From contig NZ_JAJFET010000006.1 of the NCBI RefSeq assembly GCF_020707215.1, positions 124,001 through 188,000 on the forward strand: a stretch of 64,000 nt of DNA, written 5' to 3'. The notes under the pieces are model-generated. The model saw nothing but the letters and a program-made list of their open reading frames with translations, was not told the origin of the DNA and ran no database searches. The DNA comes from Sphingomonas sp. PL-96. Its GTDB lineage: Bacteria; Pseudomonadota; Alphaproteobacteria; Sphingomonadales; Sphingomonadaceae. Positions within the stretch are counted from its first letter, which is position 1. The number at the start of each line of letters is the position of its first letter. The position numbers and the translations under genes were made by a program. Below are positions 63,642 to 64,000 of this stretch, one piece after another.

Positions 63642-64000
63642 ATGGACGATGTGACCACCCTCGCCAGCCCGACCACGGCACCCCAAGCGGAGCCGACGAT
63701 GGCGCATGGCCTGTCGGTCGTGTCGATCGCCAAATCCTATGACAAGCGCGTGGTGCTGTCGGACGTGTCCATGTCGGTCGGCCGCGGCGAGGTCGTCGGC
63801 CTGCTCGGCCCCAATGGCGCGGGCAAGACGACGAGCTTCTATTCGGTCATGGGTCTGGTGAAGCCGGATGCCGGGCGCATCATGCTCGACGGCGACGATA
63901 TCACCAGCCTGCCGATGTACCGCCGCGCGATCCTGGGTCTGGGCTATCTGCCGCAGGAAACCTCGATCTTTCGGGGTCTTACGGTCGAGAAGAACATCCT
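63642..64000 (+). CDS. lptB: LPS export ABC transporter ATP-binding protein LptB (cut by window edge)
   Basis: The first 119 residues of LptB, the ATPase that drives LPS extraction. Walker [10 protein letters not shown] is at about 56-64, and the LptB-type Q-loop [16 protein letters not shown] follows. The start at 63642 has GGGAG six bases upstream and gives a 20-residue polar N-terminal extension. A second ATG at 63699 ([17 protein letters not shown]) would give the normal length. Signature and Walker B motifs lie beyond the right edge. Confidence 0.93.
   Translation, partial: MDDVTTLASPTTAPQAEPTMAHGLSVVSIAKSYDKRVVLSDVSMSVGRGEVVGLLGPNGAGKTTSFYSVMGLVKPDAGRIMLDGDDITSLPMYRRAILGLGYLPQETSIFRGLTVEKNI

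Noticed and set aside
61562..63733. A 723-codon open frame on the minus strand
   Set aside because: Antisense to the RNase D gene, lptC and lptA, which are secure.

Overview
The window is GC-rich and tightly packed chromosomal DNA. It most resembles a Sphingomonas-like alphaproteobacterium (Sphingomonadaceae). This is judged from the recognisable gene families: a DivK-type receiver, a TorF-type putative porin, a DUF3035 lipoprotein after ileS-lspA, DUF2934, DUF3572 and DUF6496 proteins, and EcfG-type stress promoters. Short sphingomonad-style palindromes lie between genes. I see no phage, insertion sequence, plasmid or CRISPR locus. All identifications were made by reading the sequence; no database search was run.

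Region 1 (1-15.2 kb, minus strand) is one transcription unit of seven carbohydrate genes: glgE, a treS-maltokinase fusion, glgB, glgX, treZ, malQ and treY (cut by the left edge). All six junctions are the same 4-base ATGA stop/start overlap. Together they encode trehalose to branched alpha-glucan (TreS, Mak, GlgE, GlgB) and glucan back to trehalose (GlgX, MalQ, TreY, TreZ). GlgE carries an extra N-terminal region that looks like a decayed copy of its own catalytic barrel. A general-stress (EcfG-like) promoter precedes glgE. A stronger one precedes the neighbouring SDR/DUF2934 pair (15.3-17 kb).

Region 2 (17-26.5 kb, mainly plus) holds glpX, a CAAX-type membrane protease, a CocE/NonD hydrolase, and a three-subunit molybdenum aldehyde oxidoreductase with two cofactor-maturation genes (paoABC, xdhC, mocA-like). 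Region 3 (26.5-33.1 kb, minus) is a MacAB-NodT tripartite efflux operon plus a POT peptide transporter. Region 4 (33.1-43.7 kb) is mixed housekeeping: nitroreductase, GntR regulator, threonylcarbamoyl-AMP synthase, msrA, a PAP2 phosphatase, tRNA-Lys, folK, uracil-DNA glycosylase, agmatine catabolism (aguA, aguB), an S9 peptidase, rpsD and chorismate mutase.

Region 5 (43.7-48 kb) has a TrmJ-type methyltransferase fused in frame to a small GIY-YIG nuclease. The nuclease gene is enclosed by 50-base inverted repeats. Solo palindromes related to these repeats lie at 35.5, 47.0 and 59.5 kb. This is the best candidate for something undescribed here: a GIY-YIG-associated palindromic element. The nrdR, small membrane protein, glyA and rpiB genes follow.

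Region 6 (48-64 kb) contains ileS-lspA-DUF3035, a TorF-like porin, a DUF3572-HAD-RidA operon, divK, rpmG, a GDT1-like membrane protein, dps, a DUF1328 protein, a DUF6265 protein and an ATP-dependent DNA ligase. It ends with a glutaminyl cyclase, a double cold-shock-domain protein with a glycine-rich tail, RNase D and lptC-lptA-lptB (lptB cut by the right edge).
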